From NCBI GenBank assembly GCA_963825845.1, contig CAWGVL010000065.1, positions 124,001 to 188,000 of the forward strand: a DNA stretch of 64,000 bases, in the 5' to 3' direction. This DNA is from DASQDN01 sp963825845. Lineage in GTDB: Bacteria; Acidobacteriota; Terriglobia; Bryobacterales; Bryobacteraceae. Under the pieces are notes generated by a model. The model did not search any database and was not told the DNA's origin. It was given only the letters and a program-made list of their open reading frames with translations. Positions 55,920 through 64,000 of the stretch are shown in pieces. Numbering within the stretch: the stretch's first letter is position 1; each line of letters opens with the position of its first letter. The translations under genes were made by a program, and so were the position numbers.

Positions 55920-57306
55920 TTAGTTTTTTACGGCCTTGAACATCAGGACGAGACCTTCCGACTCACCTGCTTCAAGGCGGTCGAAGACCCAGCTTTGGCG
56001 ATCTCTTGTCTCCACGACAATCTCCGATCCGGTGTGGTGGCGGCCAACGGAGAAGGTTACATCGTGGACACTCTTGGGGAAGCCTCTCAGTGTCAGCGTC
56101 AGGCTGTGATGCTTCCGATCGAACTCGGCGCTCTCGAGCGTCAATCCCTCTACGGCCTCCGGAAACTGCAGGCGGAGTTGATCGTAAAGATCATATTGCA
56201 AGGGCCGCGGGCCCAGGTTGTCTTCGTAAACACCCCAAAACACCTCGCCCAGCAACTCGATACGACAATCGCGCTCTGTTTGGGGGACCCGCTGACGCCA
56301 CTGCTCCGCTCGCTGCGCCACGGTGGTGAACCACTTAGCCCCGGCTCGCGAACCATCCGCCTGCAACTGCTGCCTGACAGCGACGAGCGACTTCTCGTCG
56401 GCTCGATTGGGTAGCGAGGTCAGAACAGTTTTCAGATATTCATCTGTGATCGGGCGTTACCGTCGAGCTTTCCTCCGCTTTGCTGTCACCCCAGCCTTGC
56501 GGTCGCGCTGGAGGTACTGCGAGAAGGACCGCCGATAGAAGTTGAACCGTTGCGGCTACGCCGGTCCTTCGAATCATTGTTCTGGCGAAGCGGCGTGTCA
56601 GGAGCCGGACCCACGATGTCGCTCGCGTTGCCGCATGATCTGTCCGGAGCTGTAAGTCAAGAGTTTGATCCGCAAGGCCGGTGAGAAGACTCAGCGAACC
56701 TGATGTGTTTGCGGCCAAACGGAGTCGGGGAAGGACGGAGATGATATCTCGCGCTCTGTTTGCCACCGCGAGCAGCAGAGTCAAATCGGCGCTTCGGACG
56801 ATACGCGCGAACCAAACATGCACGAGGTGTGATGCTGGTTCGACGTGCCTCAAGATCGCTGTCCGTGTCAGCAGTTCGTTGATATGCCGGTCCGCTTTCG
56901 CCCTCGCGGTTCGAATCACAGTGAACGCCCAAAACATCATGAAAAGGACAAGGGCTCCGGTGAGCCTTGGCCAGCGCGCTCCAAAGGCGGCGACGAGCGC
57001 CAACAGAACGAGCGGGGTCGCGCTAGGGCGAACGTGGTTCCTCCATGTTACGCCGAGCAACAGCAGGGCTGACCATAGCGACAGCCCGCAGCCTGCTATG
57101 AGAAGCGCAATCCCAGGGATGTGATGAATCGCGCTGCCAACCCATAAACCGAGAACGATAGAGCAAAGCCCTGCAATTCCGTACGGACGCGCAGGGGAAG
57201 CCCGCCGTCGCGGTTTGGAGCCGCGAAGAGCAGCCCATACGGCTGCGATGAAGAACACCAATACTGCCGGACCGACCCACTCGGCGTCGCGGAGAACTGT
57301 TGGCAA
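55920..57306 (-). CDS. Hypothetical membrane protein, one frameshift
   Basis: I do not recognise a family. The N-terminal part (to about residue 120 from TTG 57306) has four or five hydrophobic helices (VGPAVLVFFIAAVWAAL, LLIAGCGLSLWSALLLLG), then a long helical soluble region, and a break near 56450 after which the frame continues ITDEYLKTVLTSLPN, through QYDLYDQLRLQFPEAVEG to the end at 55920. Read as one protein of about 460 residues, it is anchored in the inner membrane. An alternative start upstream is blocked by an in-frame TAG. Confidence 0.6.
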
Positions 57307-57424
57307 AAGCGTTTCCAGTCCCGAACTGAACTAGATGAATGGCATCGATACCGCGCGCCACCCCTCGTCATGGCTAACATATCAGCAATGAATCCATTGA
57401 CGAATGTATCAGGACGAAATGGCT

Positions 57425-58967
57425 TCAAGAATTCTCAAAATCCCGAAGGATATTCATAGCGGCATTTCGACCGTTGATGGCGATAACACTGCCGCCGGGA
57501 TGCGTACATGCGCCGCACAGATATACACCGGCCATCGGCGTGCGCGACCGGAGCCGGCGCCACCACATATACTCCGGCAGGCATTCACCCTGGAAAATGT
57601 GTCCCCCGGTAAGACCTACTTTCTTCTCGATGTCCGGTGGTCCCATTACCTCTATATCGACAATACACGCCGGCACATTGTCACAGAATCGGGCGAGAGA
57701 TCGAACGATAAGACCGCGAACTTCGTCACGTCTCGAATCCCAATTGCCTTCCGTGAATCGATACGGCACGTATTGCGCGAATACGCTCATCGTGTGCAGA
57801 CCGTCGGGAACGATGGTGCGGTCCCGAGCGCTTTGAAAGTAGAGTTCTGTCCAAAGATGCGTCGGTAATTCGCCTGCCTTAGCTGTGAGGAACGCTTGCC
57901 GCCACTCCTGCTTTGTCAAGGGAGTGTTGATCTGCCCAAAGTGATGCGGTTCACAAGTGCCGGGTCGAGCACGGAAACTCGGCAACTCCCGCAGCAGGAC
58001 GTTTGCCTTCACTGTGCAGCCCTCAATCGGGATACGTTCGACTTGCTGCCGCCATGTCAGGTCAGCATCGCTGCCCAAGAGCCGCAATGTGACTTGTGGA
58101 TCGGCATTGGACACGACGCAACGCGCACGAATGAGGTCTCCCCCTTCGAGCCGTACGCCTTCGCCGGGAATGATTCTTGCAACCCTCACATCCGTAGCGA
58201 TCATGGCTCCCGGCTTCCCGTGCAGCATCGCAAATCAGAAACGAAACCATCCCGATCCCTCCGGTCACGTATCCCCAGGCCGCCGGTGATCCACCGAAAC
58301 GCCCTGACGAGTGATGAAACCGGATTGACGCCGTACCAGGATGAAATGGACTTGCGTTTGTTCCGATAACGCCTTGGCCGAGGTACGCAATCTGCAACCG
58401 GTCGTCTGTCAAATATCTCTCGACGAACTCAGCCATGGACCAGTTGAACAGTACGCGGCGTGCTTCCTCGTCGCCTGCCAGGCGGCTCTCGATCTCTTCT
58501 TTTGACGGAGCATCCCCAATCCACAGGTCTCGGACGCCGGCGGGACGCACCGCATCGCGCAGACGGCGGAGCACGTCGCCCATAGCTCGCCAGCCTTCGA
58601 CATCGTGAGAGTTGACTCGTCGAATTTCCTGTTCACACGCGTCGTCATCATCAAACAACTGCACACTGGTCCCATCCAGAAACGGGACGAAGAGTCCGTT
58701 GCTGGCCGGCGTCCATTCGAATCCGCGGTCGACAAGTCCGAGTTCATCCACGACCAGCGGATGAAGGAGCCCACATAGATAAGCGCAGGGCGACATGCGA
58801 ACGCCCGGCCATGGCTCTTCAGCCGTGCACGCGCCGCCGATGCGCTCTCGAGCTTCCAACACGAGAACACGTTTGCCGGCCCGCGCCAGATACGCTGCGC
58901 ACGTGAGTCCGTTATGGCCCGCGCCTACGATCACGACGTCCCAGTCTTCTGACTTCAAGCGTTCCAT
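57425..58967 (-). pseudogene. Phytoene-desaturase-like FAD oxidoreductase, one frameshift
   Basis: Reassembled, about 513 residues. The dinucleotide motif VVIVGAGHNGLTCAAYLARA and VLVLEARERIGGAC (start at ATG 58967) are followed by the FAD-binding domain and a later WGYVTGGIGMVSFLICDAA; the break at about 58225 joins AREAG with AMIATDVRVARII, and the C-terminal part ends PGGSVIAINGRNAAMNIL. This family contains carotenoid desaturases and other amine-oxidase-like flavoenzymes; no carotenoid genes are near. A single indel in GGGAGCC explains the break. Confidence 0.85.
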
Positions 58968-59116
58968 CGGTGCAGGCAGTCCTATTTTGCCGAGTACCGA
59001 TGCCGACTCTGTGATCATGTTTACAATGAACCACGGATCGGGTGTATCTGGCATGCAGAATGAAACCGTTACTCTGACGCGGAGTCCAAATTACGGCGGT
59101 CCAAGAGTTCAGATCC

Positions 59117-60718
59117 ATGAGTAAAGTGCGGAAGCGTTGGCTATACGCGGGTGTCGCGGTGACGACAGTCGGCATTGCGGCCCTGTTTATTGCCGCGAGC
59201 GTTTTGTCACGCCGCTTCGAACCATTCGTTCGTGAGCAAGCCATCCAGTACATGAGCGAGCGATTCGATTCCGACGTCAAGATCGCGACGCTCCGAATCA
59301 AAATGCCGAAGTTGTCTCCCCTCAATGTGCTGCTGAAGCATGGCAAAGGCGTGACGGCGCGAGTGGAGGGCGAAGGCATTTCCATGCGCTATCGGAATGC
59401 GCCCGACTTGCCGCAATTGTTCGCGATCAACAAATTCACACTTGACGTTGATCTCGGAACCCTGTTTGAAGACGTTAAGACTGTGAACTTCGTGCGGCTG
59501 GACGGAATGAACATTTTCGTTCCTCCGAAAGGCGAGCGTAAACCTCTGGGCGAATCGGGCACGGAACCGCAACCAGAACCCGAACCCGGCGCAGCATCCA
59601 AAGTCCTGATTCGACGAGTGGAAATTCGCAACGGAAAATTGACAATTCTCCCCAAGGATCGCTCTAAGACTCCGCTCGAATTCTTTCTGCAAAAAGTGAC
59701 GCTGAAGTCAGCAGGTACTGGCCGCGCGATGGACTACGACGCGCAGCTCACCAATCCGAAACCTCCCGGACAGATCCACGCTGTGGGGGCATTCGGACCT
59801 TGGGTGGCCGATGATCCGAGCGATACGCGCCTAAAGGGCAACTACACGTTCAACAATGCGGATCTAAGCGTCTTTAAGAGTATCGCTGGCATCCTTACTT
59901 CAACCGGCAGCTTCGAGGGCGCACTCTCATCGATCAATGCTCGGGGGGAAGCGAAGGTACCCGACTTTCGCCTCACAATGGCGAACAACCCCGTGCCGCT
60001 TTATACAAAATTTGAGGTGCTGGTCGATGGAACGAATGGCAACACGGTGCTAAAGCCTGTTGAAGCAAAGCTCGGCTCGACGCAGTTTCGCACCAGCGGT
60101 GGCGTAATCAAGCACGAAGGCGAAAGGCGTCGCAGCATCGATCTGGATGTGTCGATGCCGAACGGTAACTTACGTGACGTGCTGCGTCTGGCAATGAAGG
60201 GCGCGCCGTTCATGGAAGGTAGGCTGTTCCTCAAGAGCAAGATCGCGATCCCACCGCTATCCGGTAAAGTGCGTGAGAAGTTGCGCCTACAGGGTGAATT
60301 CAAAATCAGCGACGGGAAGTTCTTGAAATCGAAAATTCAGGATGAGATAGACAAACTCAGTCGCAGGGGGCAGGGGAGTCCAAATAGCCAGGAGATCGAC
60401 GAAGTCGTCTCTGGAATGAGCGGCCGATTCCTGATGGAAAACGAGAAAATCACCTTCCAGAAGCTTGCGTTTTCGGTGCCGGGAGCTGCGGTGCAGCTAG
60501 CGGGGGACTATGATCTGGATCGTGACAATCTCGATTTCCTCGGAACCCTGAAGTTGCAGGCCAGGGTCTCGGAAACCCAGACCGGGTGGAAACGATGGGC
60601 GCTAAAGCCCGTCGATCCGTTCTTTGCTAAGGAAGGAGCAGGAACCTTCCTCCGCATCGCTGTCGATGGATCCTCGAGACAACCGAAGTTCGGACTTGCC
60701 CGCAGCCGGAACAAGTAG
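59117..60718 (+). CDS. AsmA-like protein
   Basis: A 533-residue protein with one N-terminal membrane helix (WLYAGVAVTTVGIAALFIAA) followed by a long beta-rich periplasmic part. The opening IATLRIKMPKLSPLNVLLKHGKG and the C-terminal NLDFLGTLKLQARVSETQTG are typical AsmA/DUF748-type segments, thought to form lipid-conducting bridges between membranes. No catalytic motif is expected. It is divergent from the FAD oxidoreductase gene and convergent with the UxuA-like gene, whose stop is 3 bases away. Confidence 0.85.
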   Translation: MSKVRKRWLYAGVAVTTVGIAALFIAASVLSRRFEPFVREQAIQYMSERFDSDVKIATLRIKMPKLSPLNVLLKHGKGVTARVEGEGISMRYRNAPDLPQLFAINKFTLDVDLGTLFEDVKTVNFVRLDGMNIFVPPKGERKPLGESGTEPQPEPEPGAASKVLIRRVEIRNGKLTILPKDRSKTPLEFFLQKVTLKSAGTGRAMDYDAQLTNPKPPGQIHAVGAFGPWVADDPSDTRLKGNYTFNNADLSVFKSIAGILTSTGSFEGALSSINARGEAKVPDFRLTMANNPVPLYTKFEVLVDGTNGNTVLKPVEAKLGSTQFRTSGGVIKHEGERRRSIDLDVSMPNGNLRDVLRLAMKGAPFMEGRLFLKSKIAIPPLSGKVREKLRLQGEFKISDGKFLKSKIQDEIDKLSRRGQGSPNSQEIDEVVSGMSGRFLMENEKITFQKLAFSVPGAAVQLAGDYDLDRDNLDFLGTLKLQARVSETQTGWKRWALKPVDPFFAKEGAGTFLRIAVDGSSRQPKFGLARSRNK

Positions 60719-60721
60719 GCA

Positions 60722-61773
60722 TTACCCGACCTCTTCGTTCGCACGGCGCAGGATCGCGCGCATATACGAAATAATGTATGCCGTACCTGCGCGACGCATT
60801 CCCGTATCTCCGATCAATCCTGGTACATGGTCAGGCTCGGCGAGTCCATCGAAGCCCGCTTGCCGCAGCGCTTTCATCACCTGATACATATCCATGTAGC
60901 CGTCATCCGGAAAGGTCTCCTCGAAACGGGGCAGCGGCGAACTGACGTTGCGGAAGTGCACTTCGAAGATCTTGCCTCGCTTGCCGAAGTCGCGGATCAT
61001 TTGGAAGACGTCTTTGCCCATCTTCGTGCCGCCTTCGGACCACGTGCCAACACAGAATGTGAGTCCCCAGTTCTTGCTGCCCCCGGAGATCTTCTCGGCT
61101 CTGGCGTATCCGTCGTAGTGCGTAAATAACTTCGCAACACCGTTCATCTTGTCAACCGGAGGGTCATCGGGATGCAGCGCTAACCGCACTCCCGCCTCCT
61201 CGGCTACCGGGAGCACTGCCTTCACGAAGTACGTGTAATTTGCCCAGATCTCGTCCGCGGAGTACTCACGATCGAACGCCGGCTTCTCCACATGTTTGCG
61301 GAAGTCCTCCAGGTCGAACACACGCGTTTTGTATCCCCGCCGCTCCACCTCCGACGTCGTGTAGGTGTTCGCAGGATGGAAGTCATACGATGCGATCGGA
61401 ATGCCGAGCCTCCCTAAGTCCCGCAGGAACTGGCGGTACGTCTCGATGTCTTTATCGCGACCCGGCTGCCCGAGTTGCACTTTTAAGGAGCGATACGAGT
61501 AATGCACTCCCGACAGAATACGGATATCGAATCGCGCAAACCGTTCCTGAGTTGCACGCAATTTGTCAAATGGCGTGTCTTCGGTTCCAAACTCCACTCG
61601 CGCGTAACGCAATCCAATCTGCTTCAGGAAGAGAAGGTCGTCATCGCTAATCTGCCGGGCATTGATGCGGTGACAGATCTTGATGTTCTTCGGGTCGTGC
61701 TCGGCAATGGTGTCGGCGCGGCGAGCGCCACACCCGCTGCAGGGATCAATCCCAGGAAACGGCGTCGATTCAT
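60722..61773 (-). CDS. UxuA-like mannonate dehydratase family TIM barrel with Tat leader, frameshifted N-terminus
   Basis: The main frame carries UxuA-family motifs: ANYTYFVKAVLPVAEEAGVR (shortened: FVKAVLPVAEEAGVRLALHP), WGLTFCVGTWSEGG, FEVHFRNVSSPLPRFEETFP and DGYMDMYQVMKAL, then PDHVPG. The N-terminus in another frame from ATG 61773 reads MNRRRFLGLIPAAGVALAA, a clear twin-arginine leader, joined by a break near 61700 to AEHDPKNIKICHRINARQ. UxuA normally works in the cytosol on D-mannonate, so an exported copy is odd. Reconstructed length about 350 residues. Metal residues His and Asp seem kept. Confidence 0.82.
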
Positions 61774-61824
61774 CGTGCTCCGCTTCGTATCTTATGTCAT
61801 ACTTCGCACCGGGAGAACCCAACG

Positions 61825-63483
61825 ATGCCCAATGAAACAACCACCCGGTTGATAACAGGGGCGTTTCCCCTCGTGATACTGCTTGCGGCCGTCTTGGCCG
61901 TGCCCGCGTCTATCCTCCTGCTGCGCTGGTACCGGCGCACGCTGGCGAAGGGTATGGCCAAGACCACGGGCAATGCGTTCGTCGCGGACGAACAGCCATC
62001 CGGTCCGCCGCCTCTGAATCGATTGGAATTCATGGAAGCCGATCCAGCCAAGTCTCCGCTCGCTGCCAAAGCCGTATCCCGGATCAATAAACTGGCCGTC
62101 GTTTATACGATCGCAGGCATGAGCTTCGCCGCGGTGCTCGGGACCGCATACATTGCTGCGGCGAGGCCTGAGGTACTGCGTTCCACCTCCATCACGCCGT
62201 TTGCAGCCGTCTTTGCCTGGCCCGCGGTCCTCGCGCTGAATGTGATCTATCCTCCCTCATGGAGACTCCGGTGGTTCGCTACGCTCTCATACTGTGTCGT
62301 CTTGGCATACGCGATCAGTCTGCCGACCTTCGATGATCCGAACTCAAGGAAAGGGCTGCTATTGTACGCCCTGATGGTGAATGTCCCTTTTACGTTCCTG
62401 GCTGTCGTCCTGCTGCACCGGCGCGTTCGAGCCGTTGGGCCGATGGTCTTCGCGCTGTTGATGTTGTGCATGATAGGGTCAACTACGGCCATTGAATGGG
62501 TTGACCGTAGTGACCGGCTCTTGTATGGGATCGTGTCGGGTTTAGATGCATTTGGCTTGGGCGCGTACACTGCTCTGATTCTCGTCCTGGCGGTCGGCGC
62601 GAGCGCGTTTCTCGTGGTTGGATGGGCAGTGCTTCGACTGATTGAGAAGTTGTACAGCGGCGGAGCACTCAGCGATTTGTCCCTGATGATCGATAGTGTC
62701 TGGTTGCTATATGGCGTGCTCATCTCCATCATGCTGTCGTTCAGCGGACCGATATGGCTGTTCACATTTCTGCCCGCGCTGGCGGTCTATAAGGTCGTTC
62801 TAGGCTCCGGCCAGCTTCTCATGCAAAATAAACCGGCGCGCGTCCCGTCCCTCGTCCAATTGCGGGTTTTCGCGCTAGGTGACGAGAGCGCGCGTCTCTT
62901 TGAAGTAGTCGCTCGCTACTGGCGGCACGTTGGCGCGATTCGTCTGATCGCTGGCCCCGACCTGGCGGGGCCCGCCGTCGAACCGCACGAGTTCCTGGCG
63001 TTTCTGTCATTTCGATTCGGTAGCCAGTTTGTAGAAAACCCGGAGAGCGTTGCCCTTGCCGACGTGGCACTTCCCGATCCCGATGGTCGATATCGAGTCA
63101 AGGAATTCTTTTGCCGTGCGGATACGTGGAAAGGGGTTCTGTCACAACTTGTGTCCCGTGGTGACCCGATTTTAATGGACTTGCGGAAATTCTCGCCTCA
63201 CAATACCGGATGCATCCATGAACTCCGCGAACTGATGAATACTGCCTCGTTCGACAGAGTTGTACTCGTCACCGACAAGGACACGAGAATCGACTATCTT
63301 CGGATAGTGCTTGCAGAAGCGTGGAGGAACTCGCGTGCGGGCTCACCCAATCGACTCGCGCCCGTGTGCCGCGTACAACTGTGCGACATGCCGGTCATTA
63401 ATGGCCGCGAGGTTCGCCGCCTGTTGAATCACATCTGTGCTGCGGCGGAGCGTGAGTTGACGGCCACCGCGACGCGCGGGTAA
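61825..63483 (+). CDS. Multi-pass membrane protein with a TIR-like C-terminal domain
   Basis: A 552-residue protein. The N-terminal two thirds has about eight to nine hydrophobic helices (LVILLAAVLAVPASILLL, LAVVYTIAGMSFAAVL, WLFTFLPALAVYKVVL). Residues about 350-552 are soluble. There, LRVFALGDESARLFEVVARY begins the fold, IRLIAGPDLAGPAVEPHEF and DPILMDLRKFSPHNTGCIHE (shortened: LMDLRKFSPHNTGCIHEL) follow. The last reminds me of the TIR box with a Ser/Cys and a Glu before a helix (S-x-x-C-x-x-E), but I cannot prove homology. A partner alpha/beta hydrolase gene starts 12 bases later. Function unknown, signalling or defence is plausible. Confidence 0.8.
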   Translation: MPNETTTRLITGAFPLVILLAAVLAVPASILLLRWYRRTLAKGMAKTTGNAFVADEQPSGPPPLNRLEFMEADPAKSPLAAKAVSRINKLAVVYTIAGMSFAAVLGTAYIAAARPEVLRSTSITPFAAVFAWPAVLALNVIYPPSWRLRWFATLSYCVVLAYAISLPTFDDPNSRKGLLLYALMVNVPFTFLAVVLLHRRVRAVGPMVFALLMLCMIGSTTAIEWVDRSDRLLYGIVSGLDAFGLGAYTALILVLAVGASAFLVVGWAVLRLIEKLYSGGALSDLSLMIDSVWLLYGVLISIMLSFSGPIWLFTFLPALAVYKVVLGSGQLLMQNKPARVPSLVQLRVFALGDESARLFEVVARYWRHVGAIRLIAGPDLAGPAVEPHEFLAFLSFRFGSQFVENPESVALADVALPDPDGRYRVKEFFCRADTWKGVLSQLVSRGDPILMDLRKFSPHNTGCIHELRELMNTASFDRVVLVTDKDTRIDYLRIVLAEAWRNSRAGSPNRLAPVCRVQLCDMPVINGREVRRLLNHICAAAERELTATATRG

Positions 63484-63495
63484 GAATGAGTGGGT

Positions 63496-64000
63496 ATGCC
63501 CGAAGACCGCCCTTTACTAACACCTTTTCGCAAGCAAGGTTCACAAACTGCCATAGCCTTCGTGCACGGATTCGGCGGCGACGCAACCGGAACGTGGGGC
63601 AGCTTCCCGACATTGTTGCAGGACGAGGGCGCACTGCAAAGATTGGGACATCTTCAGTGTGGGCTACGCTACGAAACTGGTTCCGGACATTGTTGGTATA
63701 TGGAAAGCGAATGCTCCTATCGATCGGTTGGCCGGCATGTTCTATACGGCGGCGATGTACGATCAGCTCGGCGCCTACAAGTCTCTCGTCATCATCAGTC
63801 ACAGCATGGGCGGATTGGTAACCCAACGAGCATTAGTGGACCATGAGGATCTGGCCGTGCGCGTGAGCCACGTATTCCTTTTTGGAACACCGAGCGGAGG
63901 CCTGAAGAAGGCAGGACCCTTCGGGTTTTAAAGCGGCAAACCCGCGATATGGCCGAGAATTCTGAGTTCATTACGGACTTGCGGAAACGATGGTCAGAAA
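63496..64000 (+). CDS. Alpha/beta hydrolase, frameshifted and cut by window end
   Basis: A lipase-like serine hydrolase of the DUF676 type. It starts MPEDRPLLTPFRKQGSQ, then IAFVHGFGGDATGTW (oxyanion side), a break near 63645, then VGYATKLVPDIVGIWKANAP, the nucleophile elbow SHSMGGLVTQRALVD and VFLFGTPSGGLKKAG. A second break near 63925 leads into KRQTRDMAENSEFITDLRK at the edge. The catalytic acid and His are beyond or near the end. It is cotranscribed with the TIR-like membrane protein. Truncated by the window, so length is unknown. Confidence 0.8.

Overview
The window reads like a chromosome segment of an Acidobacteriota bacterium of the Bryobacterales / 'Candidatus Solibacter' type. This is inferred from gene content: a large Oar-like TonB-dependent receptor with a carboxypeptidase-regulatory domain, a VWFA-related acidobacterial protein, DUF1080 and exported xylose-isomerase-like TIM-barrel proteins with RR leaders, PQQ-like propellers, a DUF1343 (NamZ) fusion, and moderately high GC. 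No database search was possible. I see no phage, insertion sequence, rRNA or CRISPR array.

Layout. 0-9 kb: cupin, SDR, a lysine-rich H1-like protein, a hairpin-rich intergenic element, rhomboid protease, class II aldolase, tRNA-Ser(UGA), then a minus-strand operon of exported proteins (NHL propeller, DUF1080, TIM barrel, unknown) and a TPR-like secreted protein. 9-12 kb: two transporters (SSS and APC), both frameshifted, and an AT-hook small protein preceded by two identical-class operator-like sites. 12-19 kb: a beta-lactamase/NamZ fusion coupled to a pterin dehydratase, a MEMO-family protein with a PqqD-like N-terminal part, a VWFA-related protein, and a moeA-moaC-mog molybdenum cofactor operon. 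19-25.6 kb: broken amidase, three Tad-pilus type proteins, prmA and an acyl-CoA ligase. 25.7-34 kb: TonB receptor, TIM barrel, nucleotidyltransferase, GT4-FemAB fusion, PIG-L deacetylase. 34-40 kb: RNase J (badly frameshifted), FAD-linked oxidase, OmpA, MerR, rlmB. 40-50 kb: a tightly packed plus-strand run ggt, TIM barrel, asnS, arginase, ddl and ctp, facing dedA and a ppiD-like gene. 49.8-55.5 kb: every gene is broken by several indels (PQQ propeller, YfiT/DinB, arsM, msrB, second PQQ propeller, TIM barrel). 55.6-64 kb: DUF1328, membrane protein, FAD oxidoreductase, AsmA-like, exported UxuA-like protein, and a membrane protein with a TIR-like tail next to an alpha/beta hydrolase that runs off the window.

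Frame breaks are strongly clustered (9.8-11, 19.8-20.7, 34.6-35.7, 37.1, 49.4-58.2, 61.7 and 63.6-64 kb) while long stretches between them are clean. Several breaks lie in short homopolymers. I infer local consensus errors more than gene decay, but this cannot be proved from the sequence alone.

The best candidates for something undescribed are the TIR-like membrane protein plus hydrolase pair at the right end, the PIG-L / GT4-FemAB / nucleotidyltransferase group at 30.3-33.8 kb, and the MEMO protein with a PqqD-like domain.
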